From assembly GCF_000378245.1 (NCBI RefSeq), contig NZ_KB899492.1, forward strand, positions 434,001 through 498,000: DNA of 64,000 bases, written 5' to 3'. This DNA is from Aromatoleum toluclasticum ATCC 700605 (lineage in GTDB: Bacteria > Pseudomonadota > Gammaproteobacteria > Burkholderiales > Rhodocyclaceae). Position 1 is the stretch's first letter; each line of letters starts with the position of its first letter. A program made the translations under genes and the position numbers. Below, piece by piece: positions 37,335 through 48,570 of this stretch. Below the pieces are notes generated by a model. It searched no databases, had not been told where the DNA came from, and was given only the letters and a program-made list of their open reading frames with translations.

Positions 37335-38579
37335 ATGAACGCGCCCGCAGAGCACGCCAACCTCGCCAGGCAACACCTCATCGATCCCGAGATCTGCATT
37401 CGCTGCAACACCTGCGAAGAGATCTGCCCGGTCGATGCGATCACGCACGACAGCCGCAACTACGTCGTCAAGTTCGACACCTGCAACGGCTGCCTGGCCT
37501 GCATTTCGCCCTGTCCGACGGGCGCGATCGACTCCTGGCGCAACGTCGACAAGGCCACGCCGCACAGCCTCGCCGACCAGTATTCCTGGGACTACCTGCC
37601 CGACACCACCGAGCTCGACCAGCTCGAAGCGACCGTCATGGGCGCGGCCGAACTCCCCGCCGAAGTGCAGCAGATCACCGAAGTCGCGACCGCCGGCCAG
37701 GGTGGCCCGGCGATGGCGCCGTGGTCCGCGTCGCACCCCTACGTGAACCTGTACACGCCGGCGAACCCGATCACCGCGACCGTCACCGGCAACTACCGCC
37801 TCACCGCCGAGGACGCCTCCAGCGACATCCACCACATCGTGCTCGACTTCGGCACGACGCCTTTCCCGGTACTCGAAGGCCAGTCGATCGGCATCCTCCC
37901 GCCGGGCACCGACGAACGCGGCAAGCCGCACCTGCTGCGCATGTACTCCGTCGCCAGCCCGCGCGACGGCGAGCGTCCGCACTACAACAACCTGTCGCTC
38001 ACCGTGAAGCGCGTCGTCGAGGACCACGAAGGGAATCCGACCCGTGGCGTCGCGTCGAACTACGTGTGCGACCTGAAGAAAGGCGACAAGGTGCAGGTCA
38101 CCGGCCCCTACGGCTCGACCTACCTGATGCCCAACCACCCGGGCTCGTCGATCATGATGATCTGCACCGGCACCGGATCCGCGCCGATGCGCGCGATGAC
38201 CGAGCGCCGCCGCCGCCGCATGGACCGCAAGGAAGGCGGCGAGATGGTGCTGTTCTTCGGTGCCCGCGCGCCCGAGGAGCTGCCCTACTTCGGCCCGCTG
38301 CAGAAGCTGCCGAAGGACTTCATCGACATCAACTTCGCCTTCTCTCGCGTGCCCGGCGAACCGAAGAAATACGTACAGGACGCCATCCGCGAGCGCGCCG
38401 ACAAGGTGTTCCAGATGCTGCAGGACGACAACTGCTACATCTACATCTGCGGCCTCAAGGGCATGGAAGCGGGCGTGCTGGAAGCCTTCCGCGACATCTG
38501 CCGCGCGCAGGGCGCCGACTGGGATACGCTACGTCCGCAGCTGCTTTCGAAGGCACGTTTCCACGTCGAGACGTATTGA
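37335..38579 (+). CDS. boxA: benzoyl-CoA epoxidase reductase subunit BoxA
   Basis: 414 residues. The N-terminal part is a two-[4Fe-4S] ferredoxin domain with C21-X2-C24-X2-C27-X3-C31 and C50-X2-C53-X2-C56-X3-C60. The C-terminal part is a ferredoxin-NADP reductase module, with RMYSVASPR for [12 protein letters not shown] and [13 protein letters not shown] for NADP. It passes electrons from NADPH to BoxB. A long spacer (about residues 75-130) links the two modules. GAGAGAGACAACC precedes the ATG. Confidence 0.95.
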   Translation: MNAPAEHANLARQHLIDPEICIRCNTCEEICPVDAITHDSRNYVVKFDTCNGCLACISPCPTGAIDSWRNVDKATPHSLADQYSWDYLPDTTELDQLEATVMGAAELPAEVQQITEVATAGQGGPAMAPWSASHPYVNLYTPANPITATVTGNYRLTAEDASSDIHHIVLDFGTTPFPVLEGQSIGILPPGTDERGKPHLLRMYSVASPRDGERPHYNNLSLTVKRVVEDHEGNPTRGVASNYVCDLKKGDKVQVTGPYGSTYLMPNHPGSSIMMICTGTGSAPMRAMTERRRRRMDRKEGGEMVLFFGARAPEELPYFGPLQKLPKDFIDINFAFSRVPGEPKKYVQDAIRERADKVFQMLQDDNCYIYICGLKGMEAGVLEAFRDICRAQGADWDTLRPQLLSKARFHVETY

Positions 38580-38589
38580 AACCACGAAC

Positions 38590-38671
38590 CGTAGGGCGGG
38601 AGGCGCCGAAGGCGTATCCCGCCAAGCGGTCGCACGGATGGCGGGATGCGCTGTGCTACGCCCGCCCTGCG
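38590..38671. repeat. palindromic intergenic repeat (GTAGGGCGGG family)
   Basis: CGTAGGGCGGGAGGCGCCGA on the left and CGCCCGCCCTGCG on the right, with inner TATCCCGCC and GGCGGGATGCG arms. It lies between boxA and the thiolase gene. Confidence 0.8.
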
Positions 38672-38778
38672 CAAAGCGTGGCGCGTGACGCCACCGGGCC
38701 GTTTGGCCCCACAATGGCACGCGACGCGCCCGCACGAGACGGCGCGCCCCTGACATAAAGAGAGGAGACCCCACCGAC

Positions 38779-39987
<1,209 letters not shown>

Positions 39988-40011
39988 TAAAAGAGCCCTA
40001 AGTGCGGTCCT

Positions 40012-40085
40012 GTGGGAGCGGCTTCAGCCGCGAATCGGCGGTCTGGGCAGGAAGAACGCCCTTTCGCGGCTGAAGCCGCTCCCAC
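40012..40085. repeat. REP-like inverted pair
   Basis: GTGGGAGCGGCTTCAGCCGC at 40012 and the inverted arm ending CCGCTCCCAC at 40085, downstream of the thiolase gene. Confidence 0.85.
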
Positions 40086-40165
40086 GACAGACCAGACCCC
40101 TGCCCATAAACCCTTTCCACGGCCCGCCCTGGCAAACACAAGACAAGGCACCACGGGAGACAAAC

Positions 40166-40747
40166 GTGAAACCGGAAGCGATCCAGATCATCCGCGACGA
40201 GCACCTCGCGATCAGCGCGGTGCTGTACTCGCTGCGCTACCTCGTCAAGGGCATGCGCAAGGGCGAAGCACCCAACTTCCCGCTGCTGCGCGCGATCCTC
40301 GACTACATCGTGTCCTACCCCGACCGCTGGCACCACCCGAAGGAGGACAAGTACCTCTTCACGGCGGTCCAGCGGCGCACGCGCGAGGCCGACGCCCTCA
40401 TCGGCCGGCTCGAACGCGAGCACAACCTCGGCTACCCGATGGTCGAGGACCTCAAGAAACAGCTCCTCGCTTTCCAGGGCGGCGACGCGAAGGCCGCCGA
40501 AGCCTTCTTCGACACGGCCGAGCGCTACGCCGAGTTCGAATGGGATCACCTGCGCACCGAGGAAGACGCGCTCATTCCCATCGCCGAACGCGTGCTCACG
40601 CCCGAAGACTGGACCGAGATCGCCACCGCCTTCCGCGAGAACGACAACCCGCTCTTCGGCATCAAGCCCAAGGACGAGGCCGAAACGCTGTACCAGCGCA
40701 TCCTCAGCCTGACGCCGGCGCCGCTCGGACTCGGCCGCGCCTCCTGA
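40166..40747 (+). CDS. hemerythrin-domain protein
   Basis: 193 residues. The helical hemerythrin metal motifs are present: H13 in IRDEHLAIS, the H-X3-E in DRWHHPKEDKYLF, REHNLGYP, and the H-X4-E in FEWDHLRTEEDAL. Such proteins bind O2, NO or iron through a di-iron site, or sense them. It follows the aerobic benzoate genes and could help manage oxygen for BoxB or respond to redox change, though no direct link is visible. GGGAGACAAACGTG-AAA marks the start. Confidence 0.85.
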   Translation: MKPEAIQIIRDEHLAISAVLYSLRYLVKGMRKGEAPNFPLLRAILDYIVSYPDRWHHPKEDKYLFTAVQRRTREADALIGRLEREHNLGYPMVEDLKKQLLAFQGGDAKAAEAFFDTAERYAEFEWDHLRTEEDALIPIAERVLTPEDWTEIATAFRENDNPLFGIKPKDEAETLYQRILSLTPAPLGLGRAS

Positions 40748-40772
40748 GCCTCACGGGCGTCTCATTGACGTC

Positions 40773-41144
40773 TCATTGGCGTCCCTCCGCGCGCAGCCGC
40801 CTCATCACGCTCGCACGGTACCAGCGCGACAGCAGCGTCCGCAGCCCCGGCAGGCCGATCAGCCAGGCGAGCGGACGCAGGCGCGGCACACGCGCCATCA
40901 GCAGGATGTACGCATCCAGCTCGCGCCGCACGCGCCCTTCGCGATCGCGCACGTGCAGTTCGCGCAGCGCCGCACCCGGGTCTATGCCCAGCGCGCGCAA
41001 CTCCGCGTCACGCCCCGTGATATCCACCCAGCAGGTGTCCTGCCCCGCCTCGCCCGCCAAGCGCTCGTACTGCGCACGGTCGCGCACGCAGCGCGGGCAT
41101 GCGCCGTCGTAATAGACGGTGATCCCGTCTTCCCGCTCCGCCAT
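40773..41144 (-). CDS. DCC/DUF393 family thiol-disulfide oxidoreductase-like protein
   Basis: 123 residues. It opens with ITVYYDGACPRCVRDRAQYE, the D-G-x-C-P-x-C motif of the DCC (YuxK) family, a thioredoxin-like fold. The C-terminal RLRPLAWLIGLPGLRTLLSRWYR is a typical amphipathic end. The ATG at 41144 is preceded by AGGAGGGCACCC, better than the one at 41165. It faces the hemerythrin gene tail to tail and the hydrolase gene head to head. Function unknown beyond probable redox chemistry. Confidence 0.82.
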   Translation of the reverse strand: MAEREDGITVYYDGACPRCVRDRAQYERLAGEAGQDTCWVDITGRDAELRALGIDPGAALRELHVRDREGRVRRELDAYILLMARVPRLRPLAWLIGLPGLRTLLSRWYRASVMRRLRAEGRQ

Positions 41145-41228
41145 GGGTGCCCTCCTGCAGTCCACACCATTTCGACCGTGGCGCGCCGCACTTCGTGCCG
41201 CGGGCGAAACCCGCTACAGTCCTCCCGC

Positions 41229-41897
41229 ATGAACCCCGCCGCCGAAACCGTCGTGCTCGTGCACGGCCTGTGGATGCACGGGCTCGTATTCGGCCTCCTG
41301 CGACGGCGCCTCGAGCGCAGCGGTTTCGTCACGCACGCCTGGTCCTACCCCTCGGTGCGGCAAGGCCTCGCCGCCAATGCCGACGGCTTGTCGCGCTTCC
41401 TCGCCGGCCTGCGGGCCGGCCCCATCCACCTCGTGGGCCACAGCCTCGGCGGCATCGTCATCGCCAGCGCGCTCGCGCGCCAGCCCGACCCCCGCGTTCG
41501 CCGCGTCGTGCTCATGGGCCCGCCCTGGACCGGGTCGTGCAGCGCGACCGGTCTGCAGCGCGTTCCCGGCATCACCTCCCTCATCGGCCGCTCGATGCGC
41601 GACTGGCTCGCCGCCCCGCGGCCGGCACTGCCCGGCGTCGCGATCGGCGTGATCTCGGGCAACCGGCCGCTCGGGCTCGCCGGCGCCCTGGTGCGGCTGC
41701 CGCGACCCCACGACGGCATCGTCACGGTCGGGGAGACCCGCGTCGCCGGCGCACGCGACGCCGTCACCCTGCACGTGAGCCACATGGAGATGCTCCTGTC
41801 CGCCGCCTGCGCGGATCAGGTCGCGGCCTTCCTGCACACCGGCGCATTCATCCACCACCGTCCGGAAGAACGCACAGGACAAGGCATCCAGCCCTGA
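41229..41897 (+). CDS. alpha/beta hydrolase (lipase-like)
   Basis: 222 residues. VVLVHGLWMHGLVF forms the oxyanion region, LVGHSLGGIVIA the nucleophile elbow (Ser in G-H-S-L-G), RPHDGIVTVGET supplies the Asp, and LHVSHMEMLLSAAC the His. It fits a small esterase/lipase. The adjacent phasin gene makes a role in lipid or polyester turnover thinkable but unproven. Confidence 0.8.
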   Translation: MNPAAETVVLVHGLWMHGLVFGLLRRRLERSGFVTHAWSYPSVRQGLAANADGLSRFLAGLRAGPIHLVGHSLGGIVIASALARQPDPRVRRVVLMGPPWTGSCSATGLQRVPGITSLIGRSMRDWLAAPRPALPGVAIGVISGNRPLGLAGALVRLPRPHDGIVTVGETRVAGARDAVTLHVSHMEMLLSAACADQVAAFLHTGAFIHHRPEERTGQGIQP

Positions 41898-41934
41898 TCC
41901 ACCCCCTCCCGGGCGACGTCCGTTCTCAGATTTT

Positions 41935-42005
41935 TGCTGCACTGCACAAAATAGTTCTTGACGGGGCTTCACGACCCGTTACAATGCAATTGTGCAATGC
42001 AGCAT
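41935..42005 (+). promoter_or_regulatory. phasin promoter with flanking TGC-rich dyads
   Basis: TTGACG (41958-41963)-N16-TACAAT (41980-41985) is a good sigma70 promoter. TGCTGCACTGCAC at 41935-41947 and TGCAATTGTGCAATGCAGCA at 41985-42004 flank it. Such TGC-rich dyads are typical of PhaR repressor sites at phasin promoters. The binding claim is inference. Confidence 0.7.
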
Positions 42006-42063
42006 AACCTGCCGGCAGCAGTGGGCCAGCAGACAATGACCCCGCCCCTACAGGAGAAACACC

Positions 42064-42630
42064 ATGATCGCCACGACCGACACCTTCGCCAGCGCCTCCA
42101 GAAACGCCCTCGCCGCCGTTGAGACCTCCACCCGCAGCAGCTTCGACACCTTCGAGCGCCTTGTTGCCCTGAACATCAACGCCAGCCGCAGCGCCCTCGA
42201 AGACAGCATCGCCACCCTGAGTGCGCTGCTGTCCGTCAAGACCCCCAACGAGCTGGTCACCGTGTCCGCGACGCTCGTCCGTCCGGCTACCGAGAAGACG
42301 CTGGCCTGGTTCCGCAGCAGCTACGAGATCCTCGCCCAGGGTGTCGAGGAAGCCGCCGCCCCCTACGAAAACCAGTACTCGGAAGTGAACAAGGCCATCG
42401 GCGTCGCGCTCGAAAAGGCCGCCAAGTCCGCTCCGGCCGGCTCCGAGGCCGCCGTCGCCGCGGTGCAGTCGGCAATCGCCGCCGCCAACTCGGCCTACGA
42501 CAGCGTGAACAAGGCGACCCGCAAGGTCATCCAGTTCACCGAAGCCAACGTCGCGGCGACCGCCCGCGCCGCAGTCGATGCGGTGAGCACGCCGGCTCCG
42601 GCCCCGACCAAGGCCAAGAAGTCGGCCTGA
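42064..42630 (+). CDS. phaP: phasin family protein
   Basis: 188 residues, almost entirely helical and Ala-rich. The segments FERLVALNINASRSALEDSIATLSALLSVK and LAWFRSSYEILAQGVEEAA are phasin_2-like, and the C-terminus ends in a Lys/Ala/Pro tail (PAPAPTKAKKSA). Phasins coat polyhydroxyalkanoate granules and control their size. CAGGAGAAACACC precedes the ATG. A strong promoter with likely PhaR sites and a downstream terminator show it is a single-gene unit. Confidence 0.9.
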   Translation: MIATTDTFASASRNALAAVETSTRSSFDTFERLVALNINASRSALEDSIATLSALLSVKTPNELVTVSATLVRPATEKTLAWFRSSYEILAQGVEEAAAPYENQYSEVNKAIGVALEKAAKSAPAGSEAAVAAVQSAIAAANSAYDSVNKATRKVIQFTEANVAATARAAVDAVSTPAPAPTKAKKSA

Positions 42631-42683
42631 CCGGCAGCGGGGCAATCCCCGCACGGCGGCCCCTATGCCGCCGTTGCCGCATC

Positions 42684-42707
42684 CTCCGGCGCCTTCGGGC
42701 GCCGGAG
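42684..42707 (+). terminator. terminator-like hairpin after the phasin gene
   Basis: CTCCGGCGCC-TTCG-GGCGCCGGAG forms a perfect 10-bp stem with a UUCG tetraloop, followed by TCGTTTCC. Confidence 0.75.
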
Positions 42708-42760
42708 TCGTTTCCGGTTATCCTTGCGCGCTTCCCCAGCAGCACGCAGCCACTACAACA

Positions 42761-44131
42761 ATGACGACCTCCCCCCCCGCCTCCGCACGTATCGCGCCCG
42801 AACTCCTCGCCCCCGCCGGTTCGCTGCAGATGATGCGCACCGCCTTCGCCTACGGCGCCGACGCGGTCTATGCCGGCCAGCCGCGCTATTCCCTGCGCGT
42901 GCGCAACAACAGCTTCGACAAGCTCGACGCCCTCGCCACCGGCATCGACGAGGCGCACGCAGCGGGCAAGGCCTTCTACCTCGTCAGCAACATCTATCCG
43001 CACAACAGCAAGGTGAAGAGCTTCCTCGCCGACATGGAGCCGGTCGTCGCACTCAGGCCCGACGCGCTGATCATGGCCGACCCCGGCCTGATCATGATGG
43101 TGCGCGAGCGCTGGCCCGAGGTCGAGGTGCACCTGTCCGTGCAGGCCAACACGACGAACTACGCCGCGGTACGCTTCTGGGCTTCGGTCGGCATCAAGCG
43201 CATCATCCTGTCGCGCGAACTGTCGCTCGACGAAATCGAGGACATCCGCCAGGCCTGCCCGGAGATGGAGCTCGAAGTCTTCGTGCATGGCGCGCTGTGC
43301 GTCGCGTACTCCGGGCGCTGCCTGCTGTCGGGCTACTTCAACCACCGCGACCCCAACCAGGGCACCTGCACGAACTCCTGCCGCTGGGACTACAAGGTGC
43401 ATGAGGCGAACGAGGACGGCTCGGGCGACCTGCACGCCTGCGGCAAGGACGCCCCGGACGGCACCGGCTCCGCGCTCGGCGGCGGCGCACGCCACGAATC
43501 CGCCTCGCGCGTCTACCTCCTCGAGGAAGGCACCCGCCCCGGCCAGCTGATGCCGATCGAGGAAGACGAGCACGGCACCTACATCCTCAACTCCAGGGAT
43601 CTGCGCGCGGTCGAGCACGTCGAGCGGCTGGTGAAGATCGGCGTCGATTCGCTGAAGATCGAAGGCCGCACCAAGAGCCCCTACTACGTCGCCCGCGCCA
43701 GCCAGGGCTACCGCCGCGCGATCGACGACGCGATGGCAGGCCGCCCCTTCGACATGAACCTCCTCGGCGAACTCGAAGGCCTCGCGAACCGCGGCTACAC
43801 CGACGGCTTCTACCAGCGCCACCACACGCCGGAGCACCAGAACTACCTGCGCGGCCACTCCGAGTCGGGGCGCAGCCTGTTCGTCGGCGAAGTGCTCGGG
43901 GTGGACACCGCGACCGGGCTGGCGGAAGTCGAGGTCAAGAACGGCTTCGGCATCGGCGACCGGCTGGAGTTCGTCCAGCCCCACGGCAACATCATCGCCC
44001 CCCTCGAACGCCTCGAGAACCTCGACGGCGAAGCGCTCGCCCGCATCCCCGGTGCCGGCCGCCGCGTGCGCCTGCCGCTGCCCGAGGGCGCGCGGGCCGA
44101 CGCGCCGTGCTTCGTCGCCCGCCTGCTCTGA
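42761..44131 (+). CDS. trhP: U32 peptidase family tRNA hydroxylase (TrhP/YegQ type)
   Basis: 456 residues, the usual TrhP length. ELLAPAGSLQMMRTAFAYGADAVYAG opens the U32 domain. EVFVHGALCVAYSGRCLLSGYFNHRDPNQGTC-NSCRW is the signature with conserved cysteines for an iron-sulfur cluster. SLKIEGRTKSPYYVA follows. The C-terminal beta domain (residues about 370-456) is present. TrhP makes 5-hydroxyuridine at tRNA position 34 under low oxygen using prephenate. The start at 42761 follows the phasin terminator; the longer frame upstream runs through it and is rejected. Confidence 0.85.
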   Translation: MTTSPPASARIAPELLAPAGSLQMMRTAFAYGADAVYAGQPRYSLRVRNNSFDKLDALATGIDEAHAAGKAFYLVSNIYPHNSKVKSFLADMEPVVALRPDALIMADPGLIMMVRERWPEVEVHLSVQANTTNYAAVRFWASVGIKRIILSRELSLDEIEDIRQACPEMELEVFVHGALCVAYSGRCLLSGYFNHRDPNQGTCTNSCRWDYKVHEANEDGSGDLHACGKDAPDGTGSALGGGARHESASRVYLLEEGTRPGQLMPIEEDEHGTYILNSRDLRAVEHVERLVKIGVDSLKIEGRTKSPYYVARASQGYRRAIDDAMAGRPFDMNLLGELEGLANRGYTDGFYQRHHTPEHQNYLRGHSESGRSLFVGEVLGVDTATGLAEVEVKNGFGIGDRLEFVQPHGNIIAPLERLENLDGEALARIPGAGRRVRLPLPEGARADAPCFVARLL

Positions 44132-44191
44132 AACGCCCCACGGCTCGCGACCACCGGGCCATCGCACACTGCCGCAGGGCGGCGTCTCATC

Positions 44192-45883
44192 TCATCCCGC
44201 CCCGTTCCCCCGGCCGCGCGAGGCTTTCTTCCTGCCCCCCGGCATGACGGAGCCCCCCGCCCCGCGCACGAGCTTGCGGATAACGCGCAGGCGCGGCGCC
44301 CTCGCCAGCGGCCGCTCCGCCGCCCCGGGCGGCGTGCCGTGCGAGCCCGCTCCCCCCGCACGCTTGTCGTCGTACATCGCCATGTCCGCGTGGCGGATCA
44401 GCTCCTCGGGCTCGATGCCGTGCTCGGGACACACGCTCACCCCCAGGCTGGCAGTGAGCTGCAGTACAAGTCCGTCACGCGACTCGACCGGCTGCGCCAC
44501 GGCAGCGAGCAGCTTCGCCGCAACCGGCTCGGCCGCCGCATGCTCCGTCACACCCGGAAGGAGCACGACGAACTCGTCGCCCGCGATGCGCGCGACCGTA
44601 TCGGTCTCGCGCATGCTGCCGCGCATGCGCTCGGCCACCGTTTTCAGCACGGCGTCGCCGACTTCGTGACCGTAGCCGTCATTCACTTCCTTGAACCGGT
44701 CGAGATCGACGAAGAACAATGCGAAGCCCTCGCCGGTACGCCGCCAGTGCGCGCTCGCCTGTCCGACGCGATCGTAGAACAGACGCCGGTTGGGCAGGCC
44801 GGTCAGCGGGTCGTGCAGCGCACCATGGGTCGCGCGCTGGAGATGGTCACGCTCACGGGCAACCGCCGCACGGTGGCGGCTCAGGTAAAGGACGAGCACG
44901 GCGAGCGTGCCGACGGCGAGGCCGATCGCGAGCAGCAGCGGCTCGCTGCGGATGTCCGAGAAGCGCAGCTGGCGCGTCACCGTCAGGCGCACCGGCTGTG
45001 ACGTGCTGAAATCCTCCACGTTCAGCGTGAACTTCGGCAGCGTGCGGCGCTCCACGGCACTTGCCGGCTGTGTTGCCAGCATCGCGTAGAGCGGCGGATC
45101 CTGCGGCCCGGTCTCCCCCAGCATGCGCAGGACGTGGGCCGTGCGCACATTGCGGCGGTCCGGAACCATCGCATCGGCCTTCACGACCAGCAGCGCGTAG
45201 CGCTGGTCGGCCCCGGCCGGCCGCAAGACGGAGTGTGCCGAGTCGGTGCGCTTCATCACGACGTAGGCCAGCGGCCCCTCGATCAGCGCGAACGGGCGCG
45301 TGGACACCGCCCCCCGGCTCGCCTCGGCGCGGATCAGTGCGTCGCGCAGATGCGGCACCGAGTCGAGATCGAGGCCGAGCACCGGCAGGGATTCGGGCGT
45401 TGCGGGCCACAGGAAGCTGACCGGGAAATAGGCGGCCTTCTCCGCAACGGCCTGCCACCGCCTGCCATCCTGGTAGTTGAAGCTGCCGATGCGCGCGCCG
45501 GGGCCGGCCCGCTCCGCGAGCGCCTGTTCGAAGCTGTCCCGCGCGCGCGCCGGCACCTTCTCGACCACCTCGAGCATGTAGATATGCGGATGTTCGCCCA
45601 GCAGCCGGCTCGCAAAACCGGCGATCTGCTCCTGCGTCGGAGCCCCGAGCACGTCGAGAAAGGCGGCGAAACCCGACAGCAGGGCGTCGTTGGTGCGCAG
45701 ACGGTCGCGCACCAGCTCGATGTCCGCCTCGGCGTCCGCGTGGAACTCGGAACGGATGTCCTCCCAGGCCCCGCGCAGCACCAGTGCGAACAGCGACACG
45801 CTGAACAACATCCATGCAAGCAGCAGCACCGCGTACAGCGGATTGTCGCCCCTGCGCAGTTGCGGCCCTTCGTCGCTGTCCAC
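44192..45883 (-). CDS. CHASE-domain diguanylate cyclase (GGDEF protein)
   Basis: 563 residues. A first membrane span (LYAVLLLAWMLFSVSLFALVL) is followed by a periplasmic CHASE sensor domain (about 45-300), a second span (PLLLAIGLAVGTLAVLVLYL) and a cytoplasmic GGDEF domain (HDPLTGLPNRRLFYDR, then IAGDEFVVLLPG). The signature reads A-G-D-E-F, a variant known in active cyclases. DLDRFKEVNDGYGHEVGD is intact. It should make cyclic di-GMP in response to a periplasmic signal. The start is a GTG preceded by GGGGGAGGATTC. The C-terminal 45 residues are a basic tail. It is convergent with trhP. Confidence 0.86.
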   Translation of the reverse strand: MDSDEGPQLRRGDNPLYAVLLLAWMLFSVSLFALVLRGAWEDIRSEFHADAEADIELVRDRLRTNDALLSGFAAFLDVLGAPTQEQIAGFASRLLGEHPHIYMLEVVEKVPARARDSFEQALAERAGPGARIGSFNYQDGRRWQAVAEKAAYFPVSFLWPATPESLPVLGLDLDSVPHLRDALIRAEASRGAVSTRPFALIEGPLAYVVMKRTDSAHSVLRPAGADQRYALLVVKADAMVPDRRNVRTAHVLRMLGETGPQDPPLYAMLATQPASAVERRTLPKFTLNVEDFSTSQPVRLTVTRQLRFSDIRSEPLLLAIGLAVGTLAVLVLYLSRHRAAVARERDHLQRATHGALHDPLTGLPNRRLFYDRVGQASAHWRRTGEGFALFFVDLDRFKEVNDGYGHEVGDAVLKTVAERMRGSMRETDTVARIAGDEFVVLLPGVTEHAAAEPVAAKLLAAVAQPVESRDGLVLQLTASLGVSVCPEHGIEPEELIRHADMAMYDDKRAGGAGSHGTPPGAAERPLARAPRLRVIRKLVRGAGGSVMPGGRKKASRGRGNGAG

Positions 45884-46168
45884 GAATCCTCCCCCGCCCC
45901 GATCTCCCGCCCCCGACGAGCGCTCGCTCGCCGGCCTCCGGGAAGGGAATGGGTACCGGAGAGTGCACTCTATTCCCCTCCCGCCATCGCGTACATATGG
46001 CAATGGTGATAGCCATCCGGTTGATTTTGCGCGCTACTTTCACGGTGTAAACGCCCGCCGCAGGCCGCGGCGCGGGGGCCCGCCGCCGGAGCGGATCCGC
46101 CAGAGCCGTCGGCCTCCATCTGCGCTACAATGCAAGGCTTTGTTTTAACTGAAAATCAGGATCCCGCC

Positions 46169-47794
<1,626 letters not shown>

Positions 47795-47802
47795 GTCTCG
47801 CG

Positions 47803-47820
47803 GCCCGGCGAAAGCCGGGC
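47803..47820 (+). terminator. hairpin after the ABC-F gene
   Basis: GCCCGGC-GAAA-GCCGGGC, a 7-bp stem with a GAAA tetraloop, 9 bp after the stop and followed by TAAATT. A short intrinsic-like terminator with a weak U-tract. Bases 47821-47954 are AT-richer and hold no other supported feature. Confidence 0.55.
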
Positions 47821-47954
47821 TAAATTCCCCAAAGCATAGTCGATTCGGGTTATTAACGAATCGTTTCGCATATTTTATTGCTCGCTGACTAAGCCGCAGG
47901 TATATTCGGCCGCTCGTATCCCCACGTGGGAGCCTTTCTCATGGGCGGCTGGTC

Positions 47955-48464
47955 TTGGTTACGACACGGGGCATTTCCTTTTTGCTGGCGGCAATGACGG
48001 CGATTTTCGGCGGCGGGCCCGTGCGTGCCGACTATTCGGACTGTCGCACCTGTCATTACGCAACGACCATAGACGGCACCGCCCCCGACTACACGGGCTA
48101 TTTCCTCGCTCCGGGCCATCATCCGGTGCGGGTGAACTACCCGATTCAAGCCGATTACCACCTGCCGGCCACCACGACCGCGACGGGCATCCTGTTCTTC
48201 GACAACAACGGCAACGGCATTCCCGACGCGGACGAGATCCAGCTCTTCAGCAGCAGCCTCATTTCCAGCACCACCGGCACGGTCACGACCACGCGCACGA
48301 AGGGCAAGCAGAAGGTCGCAGCGACCGCCGACACGTGGATGATCGACTGCGCGTCCTGTCACGTCGAACACGGCATCCTGCCCCCCGACCCGCAGCACGC
48401 CATCGACTACGTGCGCAGCGGCGGCGGCCTCCGGCTGTTCTGCGTCACCTGCCACAACCTGTGA
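47955..48464 (+). CDS. periplasmic triheme cytochrome c with an EF-hand-like loop
   Basis: 169 residues. A signal peptide (about 1-25, cleaved near PVRA-DYS) is followed by three c-type heme motifs: CRTCH (30-34), CASCH (132-136) and CVTCH (163-167). DNNGNGIPDADE (83-94) is a Ca-binding loop of the EF-hand/thrombospondin type 3 kind. The start TTG at 47955 is the best available; no ATG in frame lies before the signal peptide. The protein is probably a periplasmic electron carrier. I do not recognise a named family; the first heme is separated from the other two by a 100-residue beta-rich insert. Confidence 0.72.
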   Translation: MVTTRGISFLLAAMTAIFGGGPVRADYSDCRTCHYATTIDGTAPDYTGYFLAPGHHPVRVNYPIQADYHLPATTTATGILFFDNNGNGIPDADEIQLFSSSLISSTTGTVTTTRTKGKQKVAATADTWMIDCASCHVEHGILPPDPQHAIDYVRSGGGLRLFCVTCHNL

Positions 48465-48570
48465 CCGCGACGGCGCACGAGCTTAGAGATCGGTAACAAG
48501 AACGCTCGGCGGGAAACTCCTGCCCCGGGCGCGGCGGTCATACAGGCATCGCCCACAGCAGGCTTCCGCG

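Noticed and set aside
42665-42760. Longer N-terminus for TrhP
   Set aside because: It runs through the phasin terminator hairpin and adds a Pro/Ala-rich stretch not typical of the family.
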